Origin: Sclerurus mexicanus
Lineage: Eukaryota; Chordata; Aves; Passeriformes; Furnariidae
Assembly: GCA_013396755.1 (NCBI GenBank)
Contig: VWZF01013053.1
Location: 1,627,293-1,691,292 of the forward strand
Length of the DNA: 64,000 nucleotides
Direction of reading: 5' to 3'
The translations under genes were made by a program, and so were the position numbers. How positions within the stretch are numbered: the first letter of the stretch is position 1; each line of letters opens with the position of its first letter. Below are positions 1 to 12,000 of this stretch, piece after piece. The notes beneath the pieces were generated by a model that worked only from the letters and a program-made list of their open reading frames with translations, was not told the origin of the DNA and made no database searches.

Positions 1-2551
1 GTCTTCTGGCAACCTGTGTAAACTGATTGAAAGTGTTTGGGAAATGGCATTGTAAAATGATTATTACCCATTCTTGAAGAGAAACTGGTGTGTAGCCAAA
101 GCAACAAGTTTGTGACTGCCCTGGATGTCAAAAGTGTTTTAACTTCCCCTAGATGTGGATGCTTTCATTTGCAAGCGTGAAGGGATCTCCTTAGGTACTC
201 TCAACAGGTCCCTACTATAGCACAGTATCCTACATTTGCCGGTGGCATTGAGTGTGTGACCTCATATAAAGACATTGCATAGTAGTTCTCTGTCCTCAGT
301 GGAAATGTTGGCCTAATTCTATTTAAAAAAATAATTAAATTATCAAATAATGCCTTTGTCCAGTTCAAGTTGGGACATTCCTGCTCACAAAATGGCTTTG
401 TCCTGCCCCACCCCTATGTCCCTAGTGCTGTCAGTTGCCTCACTGTCTTGTAAATTCATAACCTGAGCTAATCACACAGCTTGGCAGCCAGGTGTGTGCA
501 AGGTAGAGCATAGGTACAAATCCAGCTCACTTTGAGGCTCTTACAAATGAATGCAAAGCACAACATCCAATACATCAACATCTATATTTATATTTTCTAA
601 CTATACTTATAAACGTTTGCTGTCAGTTTTCCCCTGCTTGGCCCACAGAACCTCAGTCATTGCCCTCTGCTCCTCTCTCAAGAGCCAAGCACTTACTAAA
701 TGTGGAAAAGAGCTGATAATGAATAATAACAACAGGGTTAATGCTTTTTATTTCTGGGTCAGTAATAGACTGAAACACATTCAGAGATGTAAAATAAAAA
801 AAAAAATTAGTAACAGCATGGTAGTTAGAAGGTAAACCAGAAAAGTCCAGCACAGTACCGATTACTAAACGGCCTTTAGGCTTCCTCTTTAGAGGAAGAA
901 TTTTGCTGGCAATGACTGCTCATCAGTCTAGGAACTCTTGAAACAGATAACTGCATCCTTGCATTTCGCATCACAGTAAGAATAAAGATCAACACATGAC
1001 CTGTGTGTCTCATGCAGTGTTTCTCCAGCTCCTGATGAAACAGGGCCCCATTCTGGCTCATTTTGCAGGCACAGTTCAGCTGCCAGAAGAGCTGGGCTCT
1101 CCTGCTCATTATGCCTTGTCCTCTCACACTCCCCTTTTGCTTTTTTGATTGTCTTCTGGATTGCTTTTGGCTACTTACCTATTTGTCGCCCTCCCAATCC
1201 TGCCCTGAAGGATGCACACAATGAGTCTGGTCTTCTATTTCTCTTAACTCTGGGATTAAAAACAAAGCAGCACATCTTGACAATGCACATTAGTTTTTGA
1301 CCTTGAGCAGTTTTTTTGTGGGTTTGATTTTGCTGTCTCCTCCTCCAGTAACCTCAGGTCTCTTGAGCACTTCTCATCTCCTCTCCAAGGTCTTTTCCTC
1401 CTTTGTGTTCCCAGAATTGTTTATCGTTCAGGTAAGGGGAAGCATCAGTTTACTAGAAAGGGAATTATCCATTTAAACATCACCAGTCTGACACATATTG
1501 ATTTTATTTTAGGAGGTAACATGTAAAACACATAAATAAAATGCAGGCTTTGGTGGCTTCCTTCTAGTTCAGGTTGCAGCCACTCCATCACTGATACCTG
1601 ATCATAGCGATGTTCAACAGACTGTGCAACCCATCTCCCCACACTGACACAGCTGCAAAATTTCTCTGGAGATTTTATTTGCCTCACACCCCTGTGCGTG
1701 TGCATGTTTTTAACTCCAAAGATGTACAATGACACACCTCCAGCCCTCGATACTGCTGAAGTCCTCTGTGAGTTCACATGTTGACAGTGATTCCATGCTC
1801 CACACACCTCATAACTAGCCAATTGTCTTGTCCATGGCCATTCATCATCCTGGATGTGTCCTCAGGCTTGGGAATGGGAAACTTCAACACACAAGCATAG
1901 AAATACCTTAGGACTGCTGGGAGGCTTACACAGTGCTGAGAGCAAGGCCAAAAGTGGGTTCAAAGAGAAGTTGAAGAAGCCGCTTCAGGCATCACTGCCC
2001 TCCCCTTAATGAAAGGAGATGCAGTTCAAGGTCCATCAGCTGGAAGTGCCTTGTAACTGCAGGGCTGAGGATTCATTAACTTCCCCTGCAATGTCTTTAG
2101 GATTAACCCAAAGCACCTGCAGCTCCATCGCTGTGGGTTACTGAGTGTTTTGGATTGTCTTTCAATACAATTGCTCCCAGCAGCTCAAGGGCAGTGTTAT
2201 CATTAGCTGCCCAATGAGATCTTCAAGGGGATGATGATTTACAGCTCTGAAAGGGTCTTCTCTGGGCATGTGGTGGGTGCTAAGGAGAATGTGTTAATCA
2301 GGGGGATTGATTCCTCTTGTTGCCCTCTTCTTCCCCTAGGACAGCTGAGCTGCCAGCTGTGCTGCAGAGGGAGTGACTATCTGTGTTTGCCTCCTTCGTG
2401 AGTGACCACAGTTTGTGCTCCATGGGTGCTGTGTTTGTCCACTCCTCCAGTGCAGAATGGTCTCAGCATGAGGTAGGTGAGCCTCTTCTTGACTTTTGCT
2501 TGGTGGCTGCCATGTACTTCCATCCAGGTAGTTGGTGTATAACCTAGTCTG
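1..2551. other. Gene-free stretch, no recognisable element
   Basis: I see no gene or recognisable transposon here. All six frames are broken into short pieces. The only landmarks are an A11 run at 796-806 and ordinary AT-leaning unique sequence with few CpGs, typical of vertebrate intergenic or intronic DNA. A weak tRNA-like resemblance on the minus strand near 1567-1660 was considered and rejected. Confidence 0.6.
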
Positions 2552-2564
2552 AAAAAAAAAAAAA
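2552..2564 (+). repeat. Poly-A run (A13)
   Basis: This is an uninterrupted run of 13 A. No recognisable SINE or processed-pseudogene body precedes it, so I treat it as a simple homopolymer and not as a retroposon tail. Confidence 0.85.
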
Positions 2565-5500
2565 GGCAGCTCATTTTTGCAGAAACATGTTGTACCCTTT
2601 ATTGCTCCAACTCTGCACCCTGTGCTTTAATACCAAGTTGGCTGTGGCCTCTGCCATTACAATTGTTGCTCATGCTTAGCTCCTGACTACTTGAAATACC
2701 TTAATGCTGACCTGTATTTACTCACAATTGAGCTTTTCATGGTTTTGTGGAAAAGTACATGCTGCTTTTGATCCTGAAGGGAATTAATGCAGAAAATCAG
2801 CACAAGTTGTATAACTTTTAAAATCTTTAGCATGAGACTTTCTTTTCATTTAACGTCTCATTGGAAGTTGCTATTTTTATAAAGCATAGAAAAGCTTTTT
2901 GTAGTGCCACATATGACTTGGAAGGCCTTTTTAAGTATAAATGTAATTCTTAGAGAACCCTTTTTTTTTAATAGAAAAAACTTTTACTAGTCCTGTTTTT
3001 AAATTTACTGTGAGCTCTGCTGCAGTAAGGCAGATCAAAGAAAGTGGCTTACTGCCTTCCAGTCAGCAGAAGTTCACAGGTCTTGCCTGTGACCAGACCT
3101 GTTTGTTACAGACTGGTCTCACTTCACCTGAGGGAATGAGCAGAAATAGCTGACTTACACTGAAAAAGAAAGAAAAAACATTGTTGGATATGAAGAACTA
3201 CCATAAATTGTTGAAGGCAATCACTGTGCAAATGAATCCATTGCCCCCAAATGTCTCTAACTGATTGTGAGACAGCTTCAAAAGTCCAGAGAATTTTGTG
3301 CTTGGCATATAAAATGAATTTTTTGTGCATTTGGCTGATAGAGTAACTTAGCCAGCTAATTCTGTGGGCAGTTCTTGAAACTGGTAGGGGTTGTCCTTGT
3401 TGCTCTGTACAGTGGGCTGTCCAGAGGCTGAATGGGAGCAATGCATTCTTAGTGGATTCTGCTAGCCTTAGTAATGTGTTCTTAGGCATTTTTATTTCTT
3501 GACTGTACCTAAGAGATAGTCCAGTCAATATGGTGTAAAGCAGCTGTTTTCTGTTCTCATTCTGAGAGTGTGTTTTAGTACTTCACCAGTAAGAAGCCAC
3601 AGGGATTTCTTGGAAAAGTCTGGATGATAAGTAAAGCCTACCTTCAAGCTGAGTCTTTTTTTTGTTGTTCTTTTGAAAAATTTTCCTGAAGAAAAGTGCA
3701 CTCATACTTGGAAAGTATTGTAATCAATATTTTAGTTAAGTGCTCAGAAAAAGGAAAAGAGAAAGCCAAGGAAACTCGTATTATTAGAGGAGACTGTGAA
3801 CATACTTCATATTGCTTTCCATAGAGGATATATAGCTCAGAATGACTTCAGATCTTAAAACACTATTATTTCAAAAGTGAAAATAAGAGTAAAGAGTTGA
3901 TGCTACATGAATGATTGCCATTCTGTAGGAGCCCAAACTTGTCTAGTCCTCAGAACATGAATCAAAATGTAAAATGCTGCATTGGGTATTGTGAGACTCC
4001 TAGTGCTGTTCATGAAGGCTACGGCATGGTCAGACCCTTATTCTAAGTTATCAGCTGACCCAGATCTGTCTCAGCCTCGAGGTTCCGTGCTGTCCTGGTG
4101 TCTTGCTCCTGGGATCTTTCCTGAGAGCAGACAGCTTCTGGCAGACCACATCTTTCTTCTTCTTTCTGAGTTGTTCAGCCAATTTATCAGGTGTGCAGCA
4201 CTTCTTACTCTAGAGGTCAGTATAGTGTTAGGAATGGAAACGATGCATATCCAATTCTTTTTCCCTGATGAGATGTTACAGGGTGAACTCTGAGTTGTAC
4301 TCCTTCTCGTGTAAGATGGAAGAGAAATTTCATACTGGGGAAATGTATTTGTAAAATGACAACAGCCAATATGGGAAGCTCAGAGGGCGTTAAAGAAAAC
4401 AATCATTGAGGCTCTTTGTTGAATGAAAGTTATGAATGCACTAGTAGTAATTTTCTGAAGCCATAGACAATAACATAATGTGAGTGGGTGATGGAAGAAA
4501 TTACATAGGGTGAAATTTAGAGAGCTGACAGCAGCCTATGCATCACTTAAGACCTATTTCTGAGGGCTTAATTGTGGCTTAAATAGCACACAGGCCTCCC
4601 GCTCATCTTCTGAGTAGAAACAAATTCTGTCTAGAATGAGCGCCATGAGCAGAACACAGAAAGTGTAATCTGATCAGCTGTAAAACTCCTGTGTTGGGGA
4701 AGGAGTGTTCTGTACTGGGAACAGATGTGGGCAATGTAGATTTATGTTGTAGCACACACACTATAAAGGTCCAATGCTGTGTTTCGCCGTAGGATGCACT
4801 GATGTTAGTCCAAAGAAATGCCATGAGAATATCAATCTCTAAACAAATGGGAAATCTGAGTAACGAGCAGACCCCAGGCGTTGTGGTAATCTACTCCATT
4901 TGTGTGCCAGCTGTGTGGCTGATAACACCAAAACAACGGTGTTACAAGTGCTTTGGAGGCATTTACTTTACTTTTGGGTTGGCTTGCTGCAAATATTCAG
5001 GCTTAGTGGCATGAATGCTTATATAAGTAAAGTTTTAGCTTTGTTGTATGACTATATAAGAGAAACCAGAACTGGATGGTGACACGTGTCTTTGCTACAA
5101 AATGGTTGCATGCTGGTTCAGAGAAAAGAAATAGCTCTGTACAGGCTTTCTGAGAGAGATTAAACTTCCAAGCCACTTTGCTTAGTACTTACTGAATACT
5201 TAGTTTTTCTCATGATGTTTATGGTGTGCAGAATCAAAGCTGAACTGATTGAACTCTTCCTTATCTTTACATACTTGGATTTCTTGTAATATTTAACTTT
5301 TTCTTTGCATTTCCTGGACTTAGGATTCTTAGTTCTAAGATAATCAATATTCCGATGTAATGCATTTTGTCACATGTTCCTGATAAGCATTTTCAACTTG
5401 AAGTCCTAATAAATGTTGTTTTTGTTAGAATAGAAAAGGTAAATTGAAGTAGTCTCCTGATAGCCACTTTGAAAGCAAAAGTATAGATTAAATATTAGAA

Positions 5501-6499
5501 CTACAGTAGTAGCACTTTTCAAAACACAAAGCTTGATGGATTTAAGAGTTTTCTTTTTAATTAAGAAGCAACCTGCAATCCTTGCTGTTCTCTGGAAAGA
5601 GATCTGTTACTCAGTTGTCTGCTAAATTGTTTGCAGGAATTCTATTCTGGCTCTGGTTTGGTTCACAAATTGTCTACTTTTATTATTCACAATGTGTGAT
5701 TGAGCATGTGGTATATTTTCTGCTCTCTGGTTTAATGACTGAAACATTTTGACAGGGAGTAGCAAATGGTGAATGACAACTAGGAGACAGTGTGCAACTT
5801 GGGGCATTTGCACACGCTCTCAAGAATATTAACAGTCAGAAGAACATTGCTGAAGCCTGGGTAGTGTGACCTCTATGAATGATAATGATTCCTATCTCAG
5901 CCATTTAGTTACAGATGTATTCCAGCCAGTTTGTCATTTGTCCAGATCCGTTAAGTCTGCAAGCAAAATCATTGTCTCTGAATGATGTGTCTTGCAGTCA
6001 GTCTGAGCCTTGATTTACTTGTAAATAAAGTCTAATTCTGAAACCTCGTCACAGGAGAGCAAGTGTTCTGATTTCCATATCAGGATGGTGAACTAAATGT
6101 TCTGCTGTCCTCTAGAACTGTTGACACAGAGGTGGGTACTGTATTCTTGTTCAAAGAATTATAACTGTGGTGCTAAATTCAGTTTGCCAGTACATTAGTA
6201 TTAGAAAAGCTGCATTTCTGAGATATAAAGCTAAGCTAAGGTCACTTAAAGATATCCTGATGCTTTTATTCAAGTATAAGGATTAGCTTATTTTATTTGA
6301 TAAACCTTATTCTCTGTTTCTGGGCAAAATCCATCAAGTTTCTTCACTTCTTCATTCTTGCAATTGAAAAACAACCCTATTCCAGTTCAGAAGGTTTTGA
6401 GATGGTGGATAGTGTGATTCTCACACAGAATATGTGCAGCTTTTTTTTTTTCCTTCCACAGCCTGGGGTTCTTGAGCTGTATGAATGATTAAGATTTCA
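2565..6499. other. Gene-free stretch, unique sequence
   Basis: No gene or transposon is recognised. The frames are short and unlike known proteins. A nested inverted repeat sits at 3075-3102. An 11-T run lies at 6441-6451. The rest is unique AT-leaning sequence with no periodicity that I can see. Confidence 0.6.
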
Positions 6500-6670
6500 T
6501 AACACTGCAGGCAAAATTCTTTCCCTTGATCCATGCTGTAGATATCGTTTGCATTGTCTGCACACATGGTACTTTCATTTGCATCAATGGGAATTCCACA
6601 TGCTGAATAAGGAAGAAATATTTGCATTCTGGATAAGTGCCTTATTTGGGCACTTATTAATACTTACTCA
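6500..6670. promoter_or_regulatory. Candidate cis-regulatory cluster: octamers plus CArG box in a palindrome
   Basis: Seen directly: GTTTGCAT at 6547-6554, ATTTGCAT at 6577-6584 and again at 6620-6627, then CCTTATTTGG at 6640-6649. The last fits the serum response factor CArG consensus CC(A/T)6GG. It lies in a perfect inverted repeat with arms ATAAGTGCC (6633-6641) and GGCACTTAT (6649-6657) around a 7-base spacer. ATTTGCAT is the reverse complement of the POU-family octamer ATGCAAAT. A regulatory role is inferred from motif density only; there is no conservation or expression evidence. It could equally be chance in AT-rich DNA. Confidence 0.3.
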
Positions 6671-8769
6671 CTGAGGCAAAGCTCCTACTGTCTTTGATCT
6701 TGTTGGCAAACTACCCACTGGGTTTGAATCCGTGGTTTGAAGAGTTGCTAAATGGCATTTTAATGTCAGGGGTCAGCAATGATTGCCATACAATTTTTCT
6801 TGCTTTCCCCAACACAAAGTTATCATCCGAAGAAAGTCATTGCAGTTCTTTTCGGAAGATTAATAGTTCTCCACCAGTAACAGATTTTCCACAAGCCAGA
6901 AAGCAGTACACCCACTGATGAGTTTATCATTTGAACTTTGAATCCAGTCAGGAAGTTGGGATGTAAGCTCTTCCATGGTGGTGATTTGTGGTATATTTCC
7001 AGTTTTCAGGGTCGGGTTATTAACCAGAGTAACAGTGATATAAGCACATGTCGTAGAGAACATGAATCAGAGGAAGCGTCTGACAAAGACTTCACTGTGC
7101 AGGCAGCTTTCCTGGGAGGCTGTGAAAGTCTGACGTGTGTCACGAAGCTCCAGGTGTCACGTTGGAAAATACCACAAGCATTAACAACCTGCATGTGTGT
7201 ATATAAAACTTTTCTTGGCAGCATTTCTGGTACTTGGAGGATTTTATGCAGTGGCCTGTAAGGAAGGATTTAATTTTCCTCTAAGATACAGAGTTCCTAG
7301 AGTATTTCTTTGCTTTTCCCTACCACTTTGAGAGAGAAAAATAGTGACAAGAAACCCACTCAACTACTTGTGCTGGGTAACTTGTAACTTTTTACATAGG
7401 AGGTGTGTTCCTCCCTTTGTATTTAGTAACAATGCTTTGGGTTGCTATTAAAGATATCAAAAGAGCATAATTGTCTGACAAATTTTAATGCTTGTCCTGT
7501 CATCCTGAGAGTACTGAAATGTAAAGTACTCTGGGCTTGTAAGAGATAAATATTATTTGAGCTTTGCCAACACTGGAAATCATTACCCATAGAAAATTCT
7601 TATGTTCTGACATGTTTCTGTCCTGAGCTGAAATAAATATTGAAAATATTTATGAACGGGGAGTTCTGAAGAGCACTGTAGTATAGAAACATTTGACCTT
7701 TTGTTTAGAACCAGTGTAATGTTATAGGCCTTGGGAACATGTTATGGAAAAGATAGTTCAGGTGTCTCTTGCCTCTATCCAAGTGCAGGGTAGTTTTGCA
7801 GTGTGGTGTATCACATGCTACACTCCTTTTCACAGCTTCCACAAAGTGCTAAACATGGAGAAGAAACCAGAACATACTTCCTGAGACAAATTCCACTCTG
7901 GAAAAATCTCCTTTTGTTGGTTTTTTTTTGGTGGTCTGGGGGAGGTTTTTTGGTGTGGTTTTTTTTTCCCCTCTTGTTGCCAAAAACTTCGAGGAAAAAT
8001 CTTGCAGTCAGATCAAATAATGATAATTATGGAATACAACTTTTTATATAATAGTCTTACCCAGAGTTACAGTATGGCAACTTCTTCTTCAATGGGTGTT
8101 GTAAGGACCTGTTCAGATCCACTGTGATATGGGAAGAAGTCTGTCCTTTAACAGCATTCAGAATAATGCTGGAATCCCCTTCTGTAGTGACTCTTACTCA
8201 GGTTGACGTGGTTTCAGGATAATTCATATGCAGTGAAGTCACATAAGTTTTGTGAACTAGGTGAATAGCATGAGAGACTCAGTAGTACTTGGGTTGGGCT
8301 TGAGAGAAGAAATATTTGGTTTCTGTCCTGGTGGCTTAAGCCATGCCTGGGGTCAGGAGATGAAGCCTTTAACTGTGAAGAACCTGCCTCTCTCCTCTTT
8401 TGCATGGTTACTCTTCTGCCTTGCACCTTGGAGGAGAAGGTAGTTCACATTGAGGAGCTATTTTCACATATTTGGGTATTAAAATAGTAGCTGTCTAAAA
8501 TATGCACAAAAAAATTTTCTACACATTGCATACAGTTAATGCCATGCATTATAAAAGCGAGAGATGGAAGCTGTGGGAGAAGAAACCCATTCTCAGGAGT
8601 GTCCTTGCTCCTCTGAAGGCTTTGCTTTAGCCACTAGGTGATGCAGCAGCTTCTCTTTGTGTCCTGGAAGTCGTGGAGGGAGAAGCTTGGAGAGTCTGGC
8701 ATATGAATTAGGAATGAGTAATTGGAGAAGATCCCCACTCCTCTAGAAGCAATACAGACTAAATAATAG
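6671..8769. other. Gene-free stretch with one G/T-rich patch
   Basis: No gene is recognised. It holds an AT-rich perfect palindrome (7633-7653) and the G/T-rich patch at 7912-7970. The apparent open frames across the patch encode low-complexity Phe/Trp/Gly runs, which are artefacts of the base composition. Confidence 0.6.
7912..7970 (+). repeat. G/T-rich low-complexity tract
   Basis: The + strand here consists almost wholly of T-runs and short G-runs, including two T9 runs and a G5, ending in a C-run. It is simple low-complexity DNA of the same style as 23807-23834 and 31859-32021. No retroelement is attached. Confidence 0.8.
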
Positions 8770-9060
8770 CCCTTGGAAAACTAACGAGATGATAGGATTT
8801 CCAACTTTAGGTTTTCTAATTGCTTTAAATGAAACCCCATTAGAAACAGCTGGTCTGATTCTCAACTGATATAAATCGTCATATATTTTTAGATTTAAAT
8901 AGCACTCGGCTGGTCTACCCCAGATGTAAACTCTGGCCTAGATTGTGTGATTGCTATCAGCTTGGAATGGAAACTTCAGTGCTGCTTTTACAGGCAAATT
9001 AATTTTAATGTATTATCAGGAAAACCCAGCATATTTCCAGGTATTGTGTATCTGAAAAAA
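8770..9060. promoter_or_regulatory. Unique homeodomain-motif-rich stretch (weak enhancer candidate)
   Basis: This unique sequence has several TAAT-type cores and no simple repeats or transposon signature. Texture of this kind is common in vertebrate conserved non-coding elements. The call rests only on appearance and motif content; alignment to other birds or mammals would decide it. Confidence 0.15.
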
Positions 9061-12000
9061 TAATCACCAATACGAGACTGCTAAGAAGACAGTTAAAGTA
9101 ATGCACATATCCACATCACCACTGCTCGGGGAAGGGAGATGAAACTTGAGCCCAAGCCACATGCTGGTAACAGGTAATCTAGGGCTGGATGCTCTGAGCC
9201 AAGTGCGTCTTCAGCTTCCTGAATCCAAAGAAAGAGAAAGGCTTAGTATTTTTCAGTGGCTGCTGAGACTCACACAGAACTGGAAATACATGGAGTAAGA
9301 TGATAGAAAATGGCTTTTCATTAAAAGTAAAATGAATAATATTTGAACATATTTAACCTGTGAGATATTATGATTCTGATTTGACAGGAAATTAACAAAT
9401 TATTTGTTGTTAATTCTGGCCCAGATTCTCTTCTCCCATAAATTCAGAAGAAATCCTAAAACTGGCTGTTAATATTGCCTCTTCATTGGCATTTGGATGA
9501 CTGTTGAACAGTCCGGTGCTATAGTCCTTTCCAACAGTGTGGTTTTTATAGATTTTTGGCCTGTGTTGGAAGAATTGTTTTACTCCTGGATCTAAGGCCT
9601 GAGGGAACTGGGTCATGGTATCTGAAGTCTGCAGTGATGCAAAATTATGGGGGTGGGGAGGTCTACTTGTCTCTTCCGTAGTGTGTTTGTTTTCTAAAGT
9701 AGGAGGAAAAAAATACAAATGGAACAGGATAAAAGAGAGAGGAAGAAATATTTTCCAGTGACCATGAGCTAACCACTGATCTATAGTAGATAAGATTTTT
9801 ATAGGCAATAGGTCTAATTCTGGTCTAACAAACTAATTTCAGAGCACTTGATGCCAATATATGTTGCTTTAAAAGAAAAACTTCAAATGAGCTTACTCAG
9901 GGAATGAAGCAGCACTGACGTTCTTAAATATTTGAAGCTGTGGGACTTATTTTCAGGGAATAATTTTCTCTAAAAATTGGATTCCAAATTACTTTCCAAA
10001 TTAATGACAATTTTCCTGCATGTTTGTTGTTTTACAGAATCAGATAATCAAGTAATATAGAGCTTTCTGAATTATAAAGGGTTAGAAACCTAAAGACCTG
10101 ACTATAGACATCAATATAAATATATTTAGCAATAAAGGATTGTTACATTAATCTATATATTGATCAGCTAAAAATATTAAAGAAGTCCTATTCAAAAACA
10201 CAGTTTATAGTGGGACATTAGTTGATTAAAATTTTTGCATCACAGATGACGAATATTCTTTGATAGTAAAACATTATGTTAAAACTAGAAAAAATCTGAA
10301 AATACAGTGGAACTGTTGCTTACATTTCCCTCAATGCAGACAGAGCAAACCACTGTTCATGTTATTGCTCTTTGCATATTACTATTTCCCATCATCTGTT
10401 TCAGGTTAGCCTTGCCACAGTTCAGTGTTTGAGTCACAGCCGTGGCTGGGGAGTGTTTTGCCACAGTTGTTTCCACTGCAGTTAAAACATATGAGGTATT
10501 ATTAAAATTGATTTTGGTTTTTCAAATGAGTTGTTCTATCAGAATGTAAGTTTGGGGATGCATTTTATTTGCCCTGATGGAAAACATGAAGGCAGTGTAC
10601 AGGAAATCAAGGCTGGGCAGGAAAACACAAAACAATGGACTGGCTTGAGGGCTGTGAAAATGGAAAGCCCTAAGTGAAGTTGGACTCAGTTGGTTTCAGT
10701 ACCTTAGAGGTCATGCTTTTGTGTCCAATCTTAATGACTAAAATTTATTTTCTTGAAATATGAAGGCCAGGGTTTTCACATAGTAACGTGATACCAAGAG
10801 GAGTTTCAATCATTAATACTGTAAAACCTGTTATAAAATGGGGAGGGTGGCGAAGGGAAGGGAAAACACACTCACGTATATTGGTAAGATTCTGTTCCAG
10901 TAAAGAAAGTAATCAAAATTGACATCACCTGGCCATCTGTCCCAGTAAAAATTGCATTACATTCCAGGTTAAATGGATCTAGAGGGACTATACCTTTATC
11001 TGGCCATATTTAGTGATTTTTTTTTTCGCTTTTTCAGTGTTTATCTACTGATAACCATGTTCCTGAAAACAGCTGGTTGGAATGCAGATATATTTAAAAT
11101 CCAGAAATTTGCTGCTTCCCCTCCTTTTTGAAATTTATTTTACACTGGAGAATGTTGGTGCTTTTAGTGAAGTTTCATCAAATAGTTAGTGTTACAGCTA
11201 GGATGTTTATTCACATACTGTAGAAGCTTGTATTTATGTTCATTCAGTTCAGACACTTCATCTGATGGAAACTGTGTCTCTCTTGCTGAAAGCAAATGAG
11301 TTCTGCTGATACGTGCCAGTGTTTGTGGGTCTGGAGAACTGGTTTTCTACATGTGCATATCATCATTGTTGTGTAAAAGCAGGGAACAAGGAGAGGAAGG
11401 AAAAGAAAACACATTACAAAGCATCCTTCCCTACTTCACATCTCTTTCTTTCTACCATTCTCAAAAAATTATCCTCTCTGTCATGGATGACTGTTCATGA
11501 CAAAATCTGGCAATAAATCTTGCTTATATTCCTGCTTCTAGCTCTTTTTCTGGATACATTTTCAGAGTAGCTGCCAATGCCACTTACCAGTGAGTAGGTC
11601 TGAGGAGTGAGAATTTGAATGAGATGCCTGCTTAGAGAAAAACATGGACCCTTTTGAGTCACAAACCTTGCACTGTTCTTTACTTTAGGACACAAACTGG
11701 AACATACATCTTCCAGTACTTACTGGCTTTCCATCATAGGGAGGCTGACTGTAGCTGCTTATGGCTTTTACTCCCTTTAATCGTACCAGGTTTTAATAAT
11801 TTGGGCTGAAATTAGAAGATACACTCAAGATCTCCAACAGTAAAGATCCAGGAGCCATTCACTATAGTAGTATCACCAGTAAGGGGAGTTCTGGATTTGC
11901 TTGCTTGGTAGCTCCCAACATCTCCTGATAGCCTTATACGAATAATTCATGTACAGAATGCAGGGACACCACAGCTTGACCCGTCTTCCCTGTGGAAGGA

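Noticed and set aside
1567..1660. A tRNA-like or SINE-like head on the minus strand
   Set aside because: The translated phrase looked like those from tRNA-derived repeats, but no proper A-box, B-box or acceptor stem pairing can be found.
7803..8051. Hydrophobic open frame on the + strand
   Set aside because: Its hydrophobic part comes from the T/G-rich tract at 7912-7970.
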